From Burkholderiaceae bacterium (GTDB lineage: Bacteria; Pseudomonadota; Gammaproteobacteria; Burkholderiales; Burkholderiaceae_C), in the NCBI GenBank assembly GCA_913776825.1, contig CAJYPV010000011.1, positions 1 through 64,000 of the forward strand: DNA of 64,000 bases, in the 5' to 3' direction. The translations under genes and the position numbers were made by a program. The notes beneath the pieces were generated by a model. That model was not told the DNA's origin. It ran no database searches and worked only from the letters and a program-made list of their open reading frames with translations. Of this stretch, positions 36,509 through 44,448 are shown one piece after another. Position 1 is the first letter of the stretch. Every line of letters starts with the position of its first letter.

Positions 36509-37180
36509 TCAGACCGCAGGTGTCGTATCCGGGCGAATCCACAGCAGGCAGCGCTGGGCATCGAGACCCGGCACCTGCAGTTGTTCCACGTGAAACACCG
36601 ACAGATCCGGCATGCGCCGAGCCAGTTCGTCGAGCTCTTCCGCCGGATGCTGCCCCTTCATCGCCGCCCAGACCGCACCGGGCTTGAGGTGCATCCGCGT
36701 CCATTCGGTGAAGTCGGCCAGCGAGGCAAAGGCTCGGGAGGTGATCACATCGAACGGAGCTGCCTTCAGCTTCTCCACCCGTGAATGCTCACCATGCAAG
36801 TTGGGCAGGCCCAACTCTGCAGCGACCTGAGCGATGAAGAAGGCCTTCTTGCCGACCGCGTCGACGCAGGTCACATCGATGCTGGGATCGCAGATCGCGA
36901 TCACCACGCCAGGCAGACCACCGCCGCTGCCCACGTCCATCAGCCGCAGGGGCTGACCGGCGGCGTGACGCCGAAGCGGCGGAATCAGGCTGAGGCTGTC
37001 GACCAGATGCTGGGTCAGCATCGCCGCTGGCTCCCGCACGGCGGTCAGGTTGTAAACCTTGTTCCACTTCGACAGCAACGCCAGATAGGCCATCAGGCGA
37101 TCCAGTTGTGCATCGTCGAGCTGAAGCGCCAAAGTGTCGGCGGCGGCGGCCAGGGAAGCGCGGAGGGCGAGGTCGGTCAT
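36509..37180 (-). CDS. rsmG: 16S rRNA (guanine-N7) methyltransferase RsmG
   Basis: A 223-residue methyltransferase acting on G527 of 16S rRNA. The SAM loop MDVGSGGGLPGVVIAI lies near 81-96, and SKWNKVYNLTAVRE and VITSRAFASLADF are typical. ATG 37180 gives the usual length; ATG 37249, overlapping mnmG, is an alternative. A parS site lies inside its 3' part. Confidence 0.94.
   Translation of the reverse strand: MTDLALRASLAAAADTLALQLDDAQLDRLMAYLALLSKWNKVYNLTAVREPAAMLTQHLVDSLSLIPPLRRHAAGQPLRLMDVGSGGGLPGVVIAICDPSIDVTCVDAVGKKAFFIAQVAAELGLPNLHGEHSRVEKLKAAPFDVITSRAFASLADFTEWTRMHLKPGAVWAAMKGQHPAEELDELARRMPDLSVFHVEQLQVPGLDAQRCLLWIRPDTTPAV
36592..36607. promoter_or_regulatory. parS centromere site inside rsmG (one mismatch)
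   Basis: TGTTCCACGTGAAACA, one base different from the ParB site TGTTTCACGTGAAACA. It lies within the rsmG coding region, encoding part of SVFHVEQL. Confidence 0.88.
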
Positions 37181-37229
37181 CAAGTGCGGGTCAGGAAATT
37201 GCGGCGGAACTGGAGGAGGGCCGAGGTCA

Positions 37230-39203
37230 TCAGGCCGGCTGGGCGACATCGCTTTCGGCGCCGGAGGCGTCCGTGAAGCCTTTGAAGCGACCCTTGCGCA
37301 GATGGATCAGCAACAGCGAGATCGCGGCGGGGGTGATGCCCGAGATCCGCGACGCCTGGCCCAAGGTCTCGGGCCGATGCTTGTTCAGTTTCTGGCGCGC
37401 TTCAAACGACAGGGCGGTGACCAGGCCGTAATCGAGGTCCTCGGGCAGACGCAGGTGCTCGTAATGCGAGGCGCGGGCCACGTCCTCCTGCTGCTTGCTG
37501 ATGTAGCCGGCGTATTTGACGCTGATCTCCAGCTGCTCGACGACAGCATCGGCCATGGTGTCACCCAGCGCTTCGACCAGCTTGGCGCGCGACACCGAGG
37601 ATTCGGGACGCGCAATCGTCGCCACTTCCGCCACGGTGTCGTAGGTGACACCCGGACGACGAAGCAGATCGATCAAGTTGTACTCGCGCTCCAGGGCCTT
37701 GCCGACCAGGCGTTCCGCGTCCGCCGCGGGCAGGATGTGCGGGTGAACCCATGTCGACTTCAGCTTCTCTGTTTCACGTGAAACAGCATCGCGCTTCTTG
37801 TTGAAGGCATCCCAGCGGGCGTCGTCCACCAAGCCCAGTTGCCGGCCGATTTCGGTGAGGCGCATGTCCGCGTTGTCCTCGCGCAGCTGCAGGCGGAACT
37901 CGGCGCGGCTGGTGAACATGCGGTAAGGCTCGGTGACGCCCTTGGTGATGAGGTCATCCACCAGCACGCCCAGATAGGCCTGATCGCGGCTCGGGAGCCA
38001 GGCGTCCTTGCCCTGCACCTGCAGCGCTGCATTCAAACCGGCGAACAGGCCCTGCGCCGCCGCTTCCTCGTAGCCGGTGGTGCCGTTGATCTGGCCAGCG
38101 AAAAACAGGCCGCCGATGGCCCGGGTCTCAAAGCTCGACTTCAATTCGCGCGAGTCAAAGTAGTCGTACTCGATGGCATAGCCGGGCCGCAGGATGTGGG
38201 CGTTCTCCAGGCCAGGAATCGACCGCACCGCTGCGAGTTGCACGTCGAAGGGCAGGGAGGTGGAGATGCCGTTCGGATAGAACTCGTGGGTGGTCAGGCC
38301 TTCCGGCTCCAGGAAGATCTGGTGGGAGTCCTTGTCAGCGAAGCGATTGACCTTGTCTTCGATCGACGGGCAATAGCGCGGACCGACGCCCTCGATCACG
38401 CCGGTGAACATTGGGCTGCGTTCGAAGCCGGAGCGGATGATGTCGTGGGTGCCGGCATGGGTGTGGGTGATCCAGCACGGCAGTTGCTTCGGATGCTGGG
38501 CGGCATGGCCCATGAAGCTGAACACCGGCACCGGATCCAGATCGCCCGGTTGCTCGGTGCATTTCGAGAAATCGATGGTCCGCCCATCCAGCCGGGGCGG
38601 CGTGCCTGTCTTCAGCCGACCTTGCGGCAGTCGCAGTTCCTTCAGCCGCGCCGACAGCGAGACCGCCGGCGGATCACCGGCGCGTCCAGCGGCGTAGTTC
38701 TGCAACCCGATGTGGATGCGCCCATCGAGGAAGGTGCCCGCGGTCAGCACGACCGCACGGGCACGGAAGCGCAGGCCCGACTGGGTCACCGCGCCGACCA
38801 CACGATCGCCTTCGACCATCAGGTCATCGACCGCCTGCTGGAACAGCATCAGGTTCGGCTGGTTCTCCAGCCGGTGGCGAATGGCGGCTTTGTAGAGCAC
38901 GCGGTCCGCTTGCGCGCGTGTGGCGCGAACGGCCGGCCCTTTGGATCCGTTCAGGATGCGGAACTGGATGCCGCCCTCGTCGGTCGCAGCGGCCATCGCG
39001 CCGCCCAGCGCGTCGACCTCTTTGACCAGGTGTCCCTTGCCGATGCCGCCGATCGACGGATTGCAGCTCATCTGGCCCAGGGTTTCGATGTTGTGGGTCA
39101 GCAGCAAGGTGCTGGCGCCCATGCGGGCAGCCGCCAGGGCGGCCTCGGTGCCGGCATGGCCGCCGCCGACGACGATCACATCGAACTCTTTGGGATAAAG
39201 CAT
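37230..39203 (-). CDS. mnmG: tRNA uridine-5-carboxymethylaminomethyl modification enzyme MnmG (GidA)
   Basis: A 657-residue FAD protein that with MnmE modifies U34 of certain tRNAs. The FAD motif [19 protein letters not shown] begins at residue 12; [32 protein letters not shown] and [17 protein letters not shown] are diagnostic. A perfect parS site lies inside it. First gene of the mnmG-rsmG-parA series. A single DnaA box is 105 bp upstream. Confidence 0.97.
   Translation of the reverse strand: MLYPKEFDVIVVGGGHAGTEAALAAARMGASTLLLTHNIETLGQMSCNPSIGGIGKGHLVKEVDALGGAMAAATDEGGIQFRILNGSKGPAVRATRAQADRVLYKAAIRHRLENQPNLMLFQQAVDDLMVEGDRVVGAVTQSGLRFRARAVVLTAGTFLDGRIHIGLQNYAAGRAGDPPAVSLSARLKELRLPQGRLKTGTPPRLDGRTIDFSKCTEQPGDLDPVPVFSFMGHAAQHPKQLPCWITHTHAGTHDIIRSGFERSPMFTGVIEGVGPRYCPSIEDKVNRFADKDSHQIFLEPEGLTTHEFYPNGISTSLPFDVQLAAVRSIPGLENAHILRPGYAIEYDYFDSRELKSSFETRAIGGLFFAGQINGTTGYEEAAAQGLFAGLNAALQVQGKDAWLPSRDQAYLGVLVDDLITKGVTEPYRMFTSRAEFRLQLREDNADMRLTEIGRQLGLVDDARWDAFNKKRDAVSRETEKLKSTWVHPHILPAADAERLVGKALEREYNLIDLLRRPGVTYDTVAEVATIARPESSVSRAKLVEALGDTMADAVVEQLEISVKYAGYISKQQEDVARASHYEHLRLPEDLDYGLVTALSFEARQKLNKHRPETLGQASRISGITPAAISLLLIHLRKGRFKGFTDASGAESDVAQPA
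37770..37785. promoter_or_regulatory. parS centromere site inside mnmG (perfect)
   Basis: TGTTTCACGTGAAACA, an exact 16-bp palindrome matching the conserved bacterial parS. It lies in the mnmG coding region, encoding part of DAVSRETEK. Confidence 0.95.
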
Positions 39204-39307
39204 GGCGCGCAGTCCAGCCTCGCGGCGAAGGGGGCCGAGGCCATGACAGGCGAGGGCGGGCCGGGCTGGAGATCAGATGAGGGACGGGCGCCAATTTTAC
39301 GCGGGGC

Positions 39308-39316
39308 TGTGGATAA
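39308..39316 (-). promoter_or_regulatory. Single perfect DnaA box upstream of mnmG
   Basis: TGTGGATAA, the complement of TTATCCACA. One isolated box in the mnmG/Cys-cluster divergent gap, so regulatory rather than an origin by itself. Confidence 0.55.
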
Positions 39317-39368
39317 GTCACAGCGTCAGGGCCATCGACGAGGCCGGAGCCGCGACAATTTCGCCATC

Positions 39369-39623
39369 ATGAAATGCCGTCCCCATTGCGCCGCGTGCTG
39401 CATCGCGCCGTCGATTTCCAGTCCGATTCCGGGCATGCCGGACGGCAAGCCCGCCGGCGTGCGCTGCATCCAGCTCGACGACGATCTGCGCTGCAAGATC
39501 TTCGGCCATCCCGACCGACCGGAGGTCTGCGGATCCCTGCCGCCCTCCGAAGACATGTGCGGCGAAAGCCGCGAGCAGGCGATGCGATGGTTGGGCTGGA
39601 TGGAAGAGCAGACAGCACCGTGA
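39369..39623 (+). CDS. YkgJ-family cysteine-cluster protein
   Basis: An 84-residue protein with eight cysteines (C3, C7, C10, C11, C33, C42, C54, C64), as in the UPF0153/YkgJ metal-binding family: [22 protein letters not shown], then [13 protein letters not shown]. It probably binds zinc or an iron-sulfur cluster. Divergent from mnmG, 60 bp before the Bug gene. Function unknown. Confidence 0.87.
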   Translation: MKCRPHCAACCIAPSISSPIPGMPDGKPAGVRCIQLDDDLRCKIFGHPDRPEVCGSLPPSEDMCGESREQAMRWLGWMEEQTAP

Positions 39624-39683
39624 CAGCTGCGCCGGCTAGAGTCGGCGCTCAAGGCCAGTCCGATGGCCGATACGGAGACAACG

Positions 39684-40751
39684 ATGCCCGATTCCCGCCT
39701 GCTGCCCGGCCCCGCGACCGCGCTGACCGAAGCCCCTGCGTCGCTCACGGCCGACGCGCCGCCTGACGACATGCGCCGCCGCTTCCTGCAAGCGGCCTCG
39801 GCCGGTGGCTTGTTGGCGGGGTTGCCTGGATGGGCCACCGCTCAGGGCACGACGAACTGGCCGACCCGATCGGTTCGATTGGTGGTGCCGTTCGCGCCCG
39901 GCGGCAGCAGCGAGATCGTGGCCCGCGCGACCGCGCTGGAACTGACCAAGACGCTGGGCCAGACGGTCTATGTCGAAAACAAACCGGGCGGCAGCGGGAA
40001 CATCGCGATGTCGGAAGTGGCCCGCGCGGAAGACCAGCACACGCTGGTGCTGGGCCACATCGGCACGCTGGCGGTGAATCCCTACATGTACGACAAGCTG
40101 CCGTACGACCCGATCAAGGACTTCAAACCCATCACGCTGCTGGCCAAGGTGCCCAGCCTGTATGTGGTCCACCCCGATCTGCCAGTCCGCAATCTGAAGG
40201 AGTTCATCGCGCTGGTGAAGTCCAAGCCCGGCCGCCTGAGCTATGGCTCCGCAGGCAATGGCAGCGCCGGCCATCTGGCGATGGAATACCTGAAGATGGT
40301 GGCCGATCTCTTCATCCTGCATGTGCCCTATCGGGGCACCGGTCCGCAGTTGACCGACCTGTTGGCGGGGCGGCTGGAAGCGGCGTCGGTCGGCGCGCCG
40401 GCGATCATGCAGTTCATCAAGGCGGGCAAGCTGCGCTGCATCGCGACGGGATCGAAAGAACGTCTGCCGCAGCTGCCGGATGTCCCGACCGTCGCGGAGC
40501 AGGGCTTCCCCGGCTTCGAGATGACGCAGTGGTACGGCCTGTGCGCCCCTGCCAATCTGGCGCCGGCCGCCGCGGAGAAGCTGGCCGCCGAGTCGGCCAA
40601 GGCGATCAAATCCGGCTCGTCGCGGGAGCGGCTGAGCCACGATGCGGCCGAGGCGGTGGGCAACACGCCCGCGCAATTCGCAGCCTTCATTGCGCAGGAA
40701 CAGCAGCGCTGGAAGGCGGTCGTCCACCGCGCCAAGATCCGGCCGGATTGA
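39684..40751 (+). CDS. Bug-type tripartite tricarboxylate transporter substrate-binding protein
   Basis: A 355-residue periplasmic binding protein of the TTT/Bug family, very common in Burkholderiales. Signal MRRRFLQAASAGGLLAGLPGWATA has an RR-x-F-L pattern, so Tat export is possible. WPTRSVRLVVPFAPGGSSEIVAR, VENKPGGSGNIAMSEVARA and LSYGSAGNGSAGHLAMEYLK are family signatures. GGAGA precedes ATG 39684. No membrane subunits are adjacent. Ligand unknown. Confidence 0.93.
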   Translation: MPDSRLLPGPATALTEAPASLTADAPPDDMRRRFLQAASAGGLLAGLPGWATAQGTTNWPTRSVRLVVPFAPGGSSEIVARATALELTKTLGQTVYVENKPGGSGNIAMSEVARAEDQHTLVLGHIGTLAVNPYMYDKLPYDPIKDFKPITLLAKVPSLYVVHPDLPVRNLKEFIALVKSKPGRLSYGSAGNGSAGHLAMEYLKMVADLFILHVPYRGTGPQLTDLLAGRLEAASVGAPAIMQFIKAGKLRCIATGSKERLPQLPDVPTVAEQGFPGFEMTQWYGLCAPANLAPAAAEKLAAESAKAIKSGSSRERLSHDAAEAVGNTPAQFAAFIAQEQQRWKAVVHRAKIRPD

Positions 40752-40843
40752 GCCGTCGCCACCGCGCGGCGGTGGCTCGCTTCACGTAGGGGACGAGACG
40801 CGGCGCGAGGCCGCGTCCGCCAGCGGCGCTCGCCGGGCCAGCG

Positions 40844-41092
40844 TCAGATCGTGCTGACCTTGGCCAGCACCGCATCCGCCTCGCGCTGCGCGCGCACGGC
40901 TCGGCGGTGGTTCCACCAGGCCTTCAGCGACGGATGGCCCCAGTACTTCTCGAAGAAGTGATGCATCACCGTGTTGACCAACGGCTCCACGAACGTGACC
41001 GCGCCGGCCACGGCCACATTGCCGGTCATCGCGAAGGTCACACCGAAGGAGGTGCCCAGGTGCATCACACCGAAGGTCGCGGTTTTCGCCAT
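40844..41092 (-). CDS. DUF2061 small membrane protein
   Basis: An 82-residue inner-membrane protein (MAKTATFGVMHLGTSFGVTFAMTGNVAVAGAVTFVEPLVNTVMHHFFEKYW...). The MAKT start, the two hydrophobic segments and the EP-x-x-NT-x-x-HFFEK pattern match DUF2061. ATG 41092 is preferred over 41098 because the AGGAG site is six bases before it. Role unknown. Confidence 0.88.
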   Translation of the reverse strand: MAKTATFGVMHLGTSFGVTFAMTGNVAVAGAVTFVEPLVNTVMHHFFEKYWGHPSLKAWWNHRRAVRAQREADAVLAKVSTI

Positions 41093-41273
41093 TGCCATCT
41101 CCTATCAACCAAAATCGTTAGATAGGTGGATGCTAATGATTCGCAACGACGCCGACCAATTGGACGCCTTGATGACGGCCATAGCCGGCGACCACGTGGA
41201 GCGATCGGCGCCATGTCAAGGGCGGGGAGTGGGGCGTCTCAGCGCATCTCGCGCGACGGCGATGGAGCTCGGC

Positions 41274-41343
41274 TTGCAGGCCCAACGCCTCCCGCTGCAG
41301 GGGACCGCGCATGCGCACGGTAGCCCTGCCGTTGGGCCTGCAA
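41274..41343. repeat. Long inverted repeat with attC-like ends
   Basis: Perfect 14-bp arms TTGCAGGCCCAACG (41274-41287) and CGTTGGGCCTGCAA (41330-41343). An inner pair GCAGGG/CCCTGC and an innermost ACCG..CGGT nest inside. Arms contain GCCCAAC and GTTGGGC, which match the R'' and R' box patterns of integron attC sites. No integrase or cassette is seen, and a structured RNA or terminator is equally possible. The 41093-41691 gap has no convincing gene. Confidence 0.65.
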
Positions 41344-41493
41344 ACCAAGCAACTCTGCCGGTCGGGCCCGACCTGGTGCCGCTTGAGCGGCGCGGGGTGA
41401 GGCGAGATCCGACGGACTCGGTCTGAACTCTGCCGCGGCAAGGGCCGGTCCGGCAGAGCTCCGGGTCAGTCGTCGATGCAAGCCGGAGGATGT

Positions 41494-41682
41494 GGGTGGC
41501 ACGCAGCCACCACCGAGGACTCGCCGGTCAGACTGACCAGGTGAAGAGGGTGGCCGAACGGCCGGGCGGGAGATGCAGCATCTCCTGGCGGCCCGTTCGG
41601 CGGTGCGCAGGACACGGACGACGGCGCAGACCGACGTCCGTCCTGGCACAAGCGGCGATCCGACCGGGGGACGATCGGATCA
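41494..41682. repeat. Cluster of strong hairpins downstream of the peptide gene
   Basis: Five consecutive dyads: GGTGGC..GCCACC near 41494-41510, GGTCAGACTGACC near 41527-41539, a near-perfect 24-bp stem at 41553-41601 with almost no loop (GAGATGCAGCATCTC in its centre), ACGGACGACGG..CCGACGTCCGT near 41619-41646, and GATCCGA..TCGGATC near 41655-41682. None has a T-tract on either strand, so simple intrinsic termination is not clear. They may form the 3' UTR of the peptide mRNA or a separate structured RNA. Confidence 0.65.
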
Positions 41683-41691
41683 CCGAAGGGA

Positions 41692-41877
41692 TTACCAGGT
41701 GCCCTTGGGCGTCGGCTCGGTGCCGCCAGCCAGGGTCGAGATCACGGGATCTTCGTTCCAGGTCCCCTTGGGCGTGCCGCCTCCAACGAGGTCGAGGAGC
41801 GCCGGGTCCAGTTCAACCGGGCCGTTCAGCGGTTGGAAAACGACGGATTGGCGATGAGCTTGTTCGTGGGCTTGCAT
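41692..41877 (-). CDS. Putative signal-regulated peptide with double-glycine leader and TPKGTW repeats
   Basis: A 61-residue ORF, ATG 41877, with GGAG 7 bases upstream. The leader ends PVELDPALLDLVGGG, resembling double-glycine leaders cleaved by C39 peptidase transporters. The rest has two copies of a unit made of L-x-GG and TPKGTW: GGGTPKGTW at 32-40 and LAGGTEPTPKGTW at 49-61, joined by NEDPVIST. It lies downstream of a LuxR gene, and a lux box is 79 bp upstream of the start. No modification enzyme or C39 transporter is in the window. I do not recognise the family. Confidence 0.75.
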   Translation of the reverse strand: MQAHEQAHRQSVVFQPLNGPVELDPALLDLVGGGTPKGTWNEDPVISTLAGGTEPTPKGTW

Positions 41878-41955
41878 GAGAGGCTCCAGATTCGGTGACG
41901 TGCATCGGTTCAATCAGCACGGAACGAATTGAATCAGCCACCCGCCAGGCCGGTA

Positions 41956-41973
41956 ACTGTCAGCTCTTACAGT
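41956..41973 (-). promoter_or_regulatory. lux box upstream of the peptide gene
   Basis: ACTGTCAGCTCTTACAGT, a dyad with the CTG-N10-CAG core of LuxR-type operators and ACTGT/ACAGT half-sites. Its near end is 79 bp before ATG 41877. On the minus strand TTCAAT (41929-41934) is a possible -10 element about 22 bp after it, so the box may overlap a -35 position. Confidence 0.85.
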
Positions 41974-42000
41974 GTTTACCAGCGATTCGAGCAGGCAAGC

Positions 42001-42714
42001 TCAGCGGATCAGCCCCATGCGCAGGGCTTTGAGCACCGCCTGGTGCTTGTTGGTGCAGCCCAGCTTGTGCATGGCGTTATTGATGTGCAGGACCGCCGTC
42101 CGCTCGGTGATGGACAGGATCGTCCCCACTTCCCACGCGGTCTTGCCCTCCATCGTCCAGTGCAGGCACTGGAGTTCGCGCGGCGTCAGGCGCGGCGCGT
42201 CGGTGTCCTGGCCGATTGGCAGCAGCACCCGCATCGCTGCATCCACCGCGTGCACGGCGAACAGCTGCAGGTCCGCGACCATGCGGGTCAGGGTGACGGG
42301 ATTGCTCGGGAGCGTCTGCTCCCGGTTCACGCCCAGCACGAAATGCCGACCTTCCGGCAGATGCAGCGCCAGCGAGATCCCGACCTTGTAGCCGAACGGC
42401 GCCTGCGCTTCCCAGAGCTCGGGCGCATCGTTCTTCACATAGGTCTGCTGATTCCAGACGATCGGGACGCTCTGCCGCTTGCAGTGCTGCATCACCGGAT
42501 CCTTCTTGCCCAGGCGCGGGTCGTTGAAGATGTCCGAGAAGCCCGGCGGCGCGTTCTGCACCGAGATGAAGTCAGAACCGCCGATGGGGTGATCCACGAC
42601 CAGGATCGCCGAGAAGCGCTCGAAGTCGAGGTCGTTGGCGAAGCGCGTGATCTCGCTGCGGAATTCCTCCCGCGAACGCGCTTCCAGAACTGATTGATAT
42701 CCGCCTTGCAGCAT
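42001..42714 (-). CDS. LuxR-family transcriptional regulator with autoinducer-binding domain
   Basis: A 237-residue regulator. The ligand domain (about 1-165) has the invariant DP at 72-73 (KKDPVMQHC), W87 (PIVWN) and G112 (YKVGISLALH). The HTH domain (about 172-237) reads LTPRELQCLHWTMEGKTAWEVGTILSITERTAVLHINNAMHKLG. The aromatic positions that are W and Y in classic LuxR proteins are F59 and F63. No luxI is in the window, so it may be a LuxR solo. Its stop is 28 bp from the lux box, so it would drive the peptide gene and perhaps read into it. Confidence 0.93.
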   Translation of the reverse strand: MLQGGYQSVLEARSREEFRSEITRFANDLDFERFSAILVVDHPIGGSDFISVQNAPPGFSDIFNDPRLGKKDPVMQHCKRQSVPIVWNQQTYVKNDAPELWEAQAPFGYKVGISLALHLPEGRHFVLGVNREQTLPSNPVTLTRMVADLQLFAVHAVDAAMRVLLPIGQDTDAPRLTPRELQCLHWTMEGKTAWEVGTILSITERTAVLHINNAMHKLGCTNKHQAVLKALRMGLIR

Positions 42715-42890
42715 GGATCGCCCCGGCTGAGCCGGTCCTTGGGTCTCCGTGACAGGGTAGCGCGGGATCTCGTGAGGGTGTCACGGGGCGCGCCCTGCTA
42801 GGGTTTACAGCTGGCGAGCTTGCCCTGTGCTACCGACACTTCAAGACAGGGAATGACAAGCCCACCCATTCAACTCAACAATTCTGACAA

Positions 42891-43262
42891 ATGACTCCAG
42901 CCTGGATTGTGTACGCGTGGCCGCGGATATTGTGTGATGTGCAGCGGCTGCCTCGCCTGCAGTTCGCGCATTTGAGCACGCGCGTGTTGGTCACGGGAGA
43001 CGATGACCGGCCAGCGATGGGGCAAACCCTGTGGTCGGGCGAGTCCGAGCTGGGCGCGGCCGGTGTGGCCTGGGACTGGGTGTGCATGCCCTACGGCATG
43101 GTGTCGATGGTCGACCCGATGGCGCTGGTCACCAACCTGCAATTCCTGAACCGCGCCGGCGAAGTGCTGGCCCCGATGGAATCGGCCATCCAGCTCAATG
43201 GCATCGTGCACACGCTGCCCTGGCAGGAGCAGGTGCAGCGCGCGCTCGCGATGCGTCATTGA
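42891..43262 (+). CDS. Hypothetical protein divergent from the luxR gene
   Basis: A 123-residue soluble protein with no domain I recognise: TRVLVTGDDDRPAMGQTLWSGESELG, then DWVCMPYGMVSMVDPMALVTNLQFLN. The first 16 residues may not be translated; GTG 42939 (starting before QRLPRLQFAHL) is a good alternative since no clear ribosome site exists at either. It is divergent from luxR (177 bp) and converges with the ABC permease gene. Possible role in the same system is speculation. Confidence 0.68.
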   Translation: MTPAWIVYAWPRILCDVQRLPRLQFAHLSTRVLVTGDDDRPAMGQTLWSGESELGAAGVAWDWVCMPYGMVSMVDPMALVTNLQFLNRAGEVLAPMESAIQLNGIVHTLPWQEQVQRALAMRH

Positions 43263-43269
43263 GCCTGGA

Positions 43270-44448
43270 TCAGCGCGCCACCGCCGCGCGCATCGAGCGG
43301 GTCACGAAGGCCAGACCCGCCACCGTGAGACCCGCGCCCACCACCACCGTGGGCAGCACCTGCGCCAGGGTCAGCGCTTCTCCCTTCAGCACCTGCAGCA
43401 TCAGCATGTTCTGGGCAAGACCTGGCACCCAGACATGCCACGCGGCATCCGCGCCCGGATTCATGATGGAGATCACCGGCGTGAGCGACACCGCCGTCAT
43501 CACCAGCGTCGCGCTGGCCTGCGCTTCCTTGAAGGTCTTGGTGCGGATCGCCAGCGCCATCAGCACCGCCGACACGCCCGCGCCGAGCGGGATCTGCAGC
43601 AGCAGGAATTTCATGGCTTCCGGCCAGCCGAACTGGAACATCGCCTGCAGGCTGTCGCTGCGCATGAACTGCTGAGCCGGCAGGAAGCTGATGTTGGCCA
43701 GCAGCGCCACCAGCATGCCCATCAACGCCACCGCGCCCCACTTGCCCGCGACGATCGCCGCATGCGGCGCCGGATTCACCAGCAGCGGCTCCAGCGAGCC
43801 CCGCTCGCGCTCGCCGGCCGTGCTGTCCAACGCGGCGGTCAGCGCGCCGTAGAGCACCGCCATCATGATGAACATCGGCAGCATCGCGGTGATGCGGGTC
43901 GCGCGAGCCTGCACGCTGGCCAGGTCGCGCTCTTCCACCATCAAGGGCTGCAGCTGATCGCTGCCCACGCCGCGCAGCGCCAGGGTCAGCATCGCGCGCT
44001 CACGGCCGAAGCCCTGCAGCAGCCGCTGCATCGGGCCGACGCCCACCGAGGCGCGCTGGTTCGCGCTGTCGCTCACGATCTCGACCGTCACCGGCAGGCC
44101 GCCCGCCAGCAGGACTTCGAAGTCCTTCGGGATGATCAGCACCGGCTCCGGCAGACGCGACGCCCGCAGCTGCGCTTCATAGTCCGCGGGGGCGGTCTTG
44201 ATGACGTAGGTCTGGCGCTCGAGGAAGTTGCGCAGCGTCGGCGCATGCTCGATGCCGATGATGCTGATCTCCCGCTTCTCGGCCCGCTCTTCGAAGGATG
44301 CGATCAGGCCGGACATCATCACCAGCATCAGCGGTCCCATCAGCAGGGCCGGAATCATCAGACGCAGCAGGGTGCGCCGGTCCCGCATCGCGTCGATGAC
44401 TTCCTTGGCGAAGACGGTGCTGAACGCTTTGAAGAAATCGCGGCTCAT
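43270..44448 (-). CDS. ABC-2 type transporter permease (NatB-like)
   Basis: A 392-residue membrane protein. One N-terminal membrane segment (LMIPALLMGPLMLVMMSGLIASF), a large extracytoplasmic region (about 50-200) and about five C-terminal segments match the NatB/YhaP family. KEVIDAMRDRRTL precedes the first segment. The gene overlaps the ATPase gene by 4 bp. Substrate unknown; sodium/drug export or peptide immunity are possible. Confidence 0.9.
   Translation of the reverse strand: MSRDFFKAFSTVFAKEVIDAMRDRRTLLRLMIPALLMGPLMLVMMSGLIASFEERAEKREISIIGIEHAPTLRNFLERQTYVIKTAPADYEAQLRASRLPEPVLIIPKDFEVLLAGGLPVTVEIVSDSANQRASVGVGPMQRLLQGFGRERAMLTLALRGVGSDQLQPLMVEERDLASVQARATRITAMLPMFIMMAVLYGALTAALDSTAGERERGSLEPLLVNPAPHAAIVAGKWGAVALMGMLVALLANISFLPAQQFMRSDSLQAMFQFGWPEAMKFLLLQIPLGAGVSAVLMALAIRTKTFKEAQASATLVMTAVSLTPVISIMNPGADAAWHVWVPGLAQNMLMLQVLKGEALTLAQVLPTVVVGAGLTVAGLAFVTRSMRAAVAR

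Noticed and set aside
41274-41343. Calling an integron here
   Set aside because: Only one attC-like structure, no integrase and no cassettes are visible. Kept as a structural repeat.
41133-41649. Minus-strand ORFs in the hairpin region near 41.1-41.6 kb
   Set aside because: Arginine- and proline-rich with no ribosome site; the inverted repeats and hairpins explain the sequence better.
42799-42838. Second lux box upstream of luxR (TTTACAGCTGGCGAGC region)
   Set aside because: Half-sites are ACAG...CTGT, the wrong order for CTG-N10-CAG.
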